From: Xanthobacteraceae bacterium
GTDB taxonomy: Bacteria; Pseudomonadota; Alphaproteobacteria; Rhizobiales; Xanthobacteraceae
Assembly: GCA_022841625.1 (NCBI GenBank)
Contig: JALHRD010000006.1
Span: forward strand, 1-64,000
Direction: 5' to 3'
Length of the DNA: 64,000 nucleotides
The notes beneath the pieces are model-generated. The model was given only the letters and a program-made list of their open reading frames with translations. It had not been told where the DNA came from and searched no databases. Below, piece by piece: positions 62,603 through 64,000 of the stretch (positions are counted from its first letter, which is position 1; every line of letters starts with the position of its first letter). The translations under genes were made by a program, and so were the position numbers.

Positions 62603-63580
62603 ATGCCAAAACGCGTGATCGTGGCACTCTCGGCGCTTGCGCTGGCTTGGCATGGCGCCGCCCATGCGCAGGATTGGCCGACCCGGCCGATCACCATGGT
62701 GGTGCCGTTCCCCGCCGGCGGACCGATCGATTTCATTGGCCGGCTGATGGCGCAGAAACTCACCGAAAGCCTCGGCCAACAGGTGATTGTTGAGAATGTC
62801 GGCGGTGCCGGCGGCATGAATGGCGCAGCGCGCGTTGCCAAATCAACGCCCGACGGCTCGATATTCCTGTTCGGCAACCAGGGTACTCATACTTTCAGCC
62901 AGATGCTCTACAAAAAGCCGTTGTATAACGCCGTCGCCGATTTCACACCGGTCGCAGTGGTGGTCGAGAACGTCAAGTTCCTGGCGGTCCGCAAGGACTT
63001 CCCCGCCAATAATCTAAGCGAATTCATCGCCCACGCCAAAGCCAACCAGAAGACTATGCAATACGGCTCGGCGGGAATCGGCTCAGCCACCCACGTTACT
63101 TGCGTGCTGCTCAATCATTCGATTGGCGTCGACATTACCCATGTGCCCTATCGCGGCACCGGACCGGCCTTGCAAGACATGATTGCCGGCCGGATCGATT
63201 ACATGTGCGAGGTGACTTCAACCGGCGCGCCGCACGTCCACGTCAATGCGATCAAGGCGCTCGCGATCCTATCGCCGTCGCGCAACAGCGCCATGCCGGA
63301 TATTCCGACCGCGCATGAACAAGGCTTGGCCAATTTTGACGCCGACGGTTGGAACGCCTTCTTCTTCCCGCGCGGAACTCCCGCGGCAATCGTGCGCAAG
63401 CTCGCCCAAGCGACATCGGCCATCCTTGACGTGCCCGATATGCGCGTGCGACTGGAGAAGGCCGGTCTCAATGTTGCAGTGCCGGAACGACGTAACCCGG
63501 ATTATCTCGGCAGGCTCGTGGCCACCGAATTGGACAAATGGGGTCCACCGGTTCGCGCCAGTGGCGTTAGCGCGGATTAA
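62603..63580 (+). CDS. Bug-family periplasmic binding protein, tandem copy 4
   Basis: The 325-residue protein has a signal peptide (LSALALAWHGAAHA, mature start QDWPTRPI) and motifs ITMVVPFPAGGPIDFIGRLM, GQQVIVENVGGAGGMNGAAR and HVPYRGTGPALQDMIAGRID. The ligand loop is GNQGTHTFSQML. A GGGAGAAG site precedes the ATG, 28 bases after copy 3. By eye copies 3 and 4 look closest. The gene is convergent with rsmD and ends the array. Confidence 0.93.
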   Translation: MPKRVIVALSALALAWHGAAHAQDWPTRPITMVVPFPAGGPIDFIGRLMAQKLTESLGQQVIVENVGGAGGMNGAARVAKSTPDGSIFLFGNQGTHTFSQMLYKKPLYNAVADFTPVAVVVENVKFLAVRKDFPANNLSEFIAHAKANQKTMQYGSAGIGSATHVTCVLLNHSIGVDITHVPYRGTGPALQDMIAGRIDYMCEVTSTGAPHVHVNAIKALAILSPSRNSAMPDIPTAHEQGLANFDADGWNAFFFPRGTPAAIVRKLAQATSAILDVPDMRVRLEKAGLNVAVPERRNPDYLGRLVATELDKWGPPVRASGVSAD

Positions 63581-63597
63581 CGCGCATTGGCGGAGCG

Positions 63598-64000
63598 TCA
63601 GCGCAAGAACACGAGTTCGGTATCGCCATAGCGGCGGCGCTCGATCTCACTGAAGCCGTCCGGCGCGATCGACGGCGTCTCAGCCGCCTCCTCGACCACG
63701 ATCAACGCATTGGGCGCAAGCCAACCACCGGCGCGCGCCGCGACCAAAGTCGGGCCGGCCAGTCCGCGGCCATAAGGCGGGTCGAGAAACACCAGCGAAA
63801 ACGGCTCGATTGGGTGGGCCGGACCGAGTTTGGTCGCGTCGCGTCGATAGACTTTGGTAACGCCGCCAAGCCCGAGCGCATCGATATTGGCGCGGATCAA
63901 GGCGCGCGCCTCCGATCCGTCATCGACAAACAGCGCAAACGCCGCGCCGCGCGACAGCGCCTCAAGCCCGAACGCGCCGGTGCCGGCGAACAGGTCCAGC
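63598..64000 (-). CDS. rsmD: 16S rRNA (guanine(966)-N2)-methyltransferase, 5' end cut by window
   Basis: RsmD methylates G966 of 16S rRNA during 30S assembly. The visible part (about 133 codons) includes the SAM-binding LDLFAGTGAFGLEALSRGAA, FVDDGSEARALIRANIDALG and the catalytic FSLVFLDPPYGRGLAG, ending ERRRYGDTELVFLR. The start lies beyond 64000. It is convergent with the last Bug gene. Confidence 0.94.
   Translation of the reverse strand, partial: LDLFAGTGAFGLEALSRGAAFALFVDDGSEARALIRANIDALGLGGVTKVYRRDATKLGPAHPIEPFSLVFLDPPYGRGLAGPTLVAARAGGWLAPNALIVVEEAAETPSIAPDGFSEIERRRYGDTELVFLR

Noticed and set aside
1-64000. tRNA, rRNA, tmRNA or CRISPR arrays
   Set aside because: The larger intergenic regions were read for T-loop GGTTCGAATC-type motifs and regularly spaced repeats; none was found. 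A covariance-model scan was not possible.

Overview
The window is GC-rich, densely coded chromosomal DNA from an alphaproteobacterium, most likely of the order Hyphomicrobiales near Bradyrhizobium, Rhodopseudomonas or Pseudolabrys. This placement is inferred from gene content: a long L25/CTC ribosomal protein, MutL with an intact endonuclease motif, a TIGR01459 HAD protein, several Bug-type periplasmic binding proteins, a CtrA-type site, clustered GANTC sites, and a dispersed palindrome that reads MAGLVPAI-like in one frame. No rRNA, tRNA, CRISPR array, phage or complete insertion sequence was seen. I describe 66 protein genes, two of them cut by the window ends, plus one duplicated gene fragment.

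Region by region: 1-7.2 kb holds rplY, ubiK, lgt-midA-pgeF, prs, a YbjN protein and proC. 7.3-14.7 kb is regulatory: a TetR protein, a MarR/OmpR/histidine kinase operon (PetP/PetR-like) divergent from ilvE, a DUF1460 amidase-like protein, and a TetR/ene-reductase pair with a clear double operator. 14.8-25.6 kb has moaE-moaD-pgsA, a signal-less HtrA-like protease, a LysR/TauE pair with a perfect palindromic operator, a Bug protein, an HD-GYP protein, an extradiol dioxygenase-like VOC protein and uvrC. 25.8-33 kb carries a beta-barrel protein, GST, cold-shock protein, rlmJ overlapping an RNase T2 gene, three small exported proteins and hisS. 32.6-42.9 kb has an aminotransferase, an overlapping efflux operon (adaptor-permease-ATPase), two glycosyltransferases, a TipF-like EAL protein, a HAD protein and a CheY-like receiver. 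43-55.4 kb is housekeeping: ribF, ileS-lspA, an M16 protease pair, pgi, arfB, mutL. 55.4-57.4 kb is an inserted LysR/binding-protein module flanked by a duplicated mutL 3' end. It is followed by orphan FlhB-like and FliK-like genes with a CtrA-type site, four tandem Bug genes and the end of rsmD.

The most unusual material is small. Six intergenic palindromes of 75-79 bp, bounded by CTAG or CCAG, form two related families. Three members of one family are exactly 76 bp, and in one copy the terminal CTAG supplies the stop codon of a CheY-like gene. Second, the 106-bp direct repeat of the mutL 3' end differs almost only by synonymous and conservative changes, which suggests that the LysR/binding-protein module came in with a foreign mutL end. 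Third, four consecutive Bug-type binding proteins have no membrane partner in the window.

Functional links: flagellar or cell-cycle control may tie together the TipF-like protein, the CheY-like receiver, the FlhB/FliK-like pair and the CtrA and GANTC sites. Envelope biogenesis is represented by lgt, lspA, pgsA, the GT2/GT39 pair and the LolE/MacB-like transporter. All function calls come from reading motifs by eye; no database search was run.
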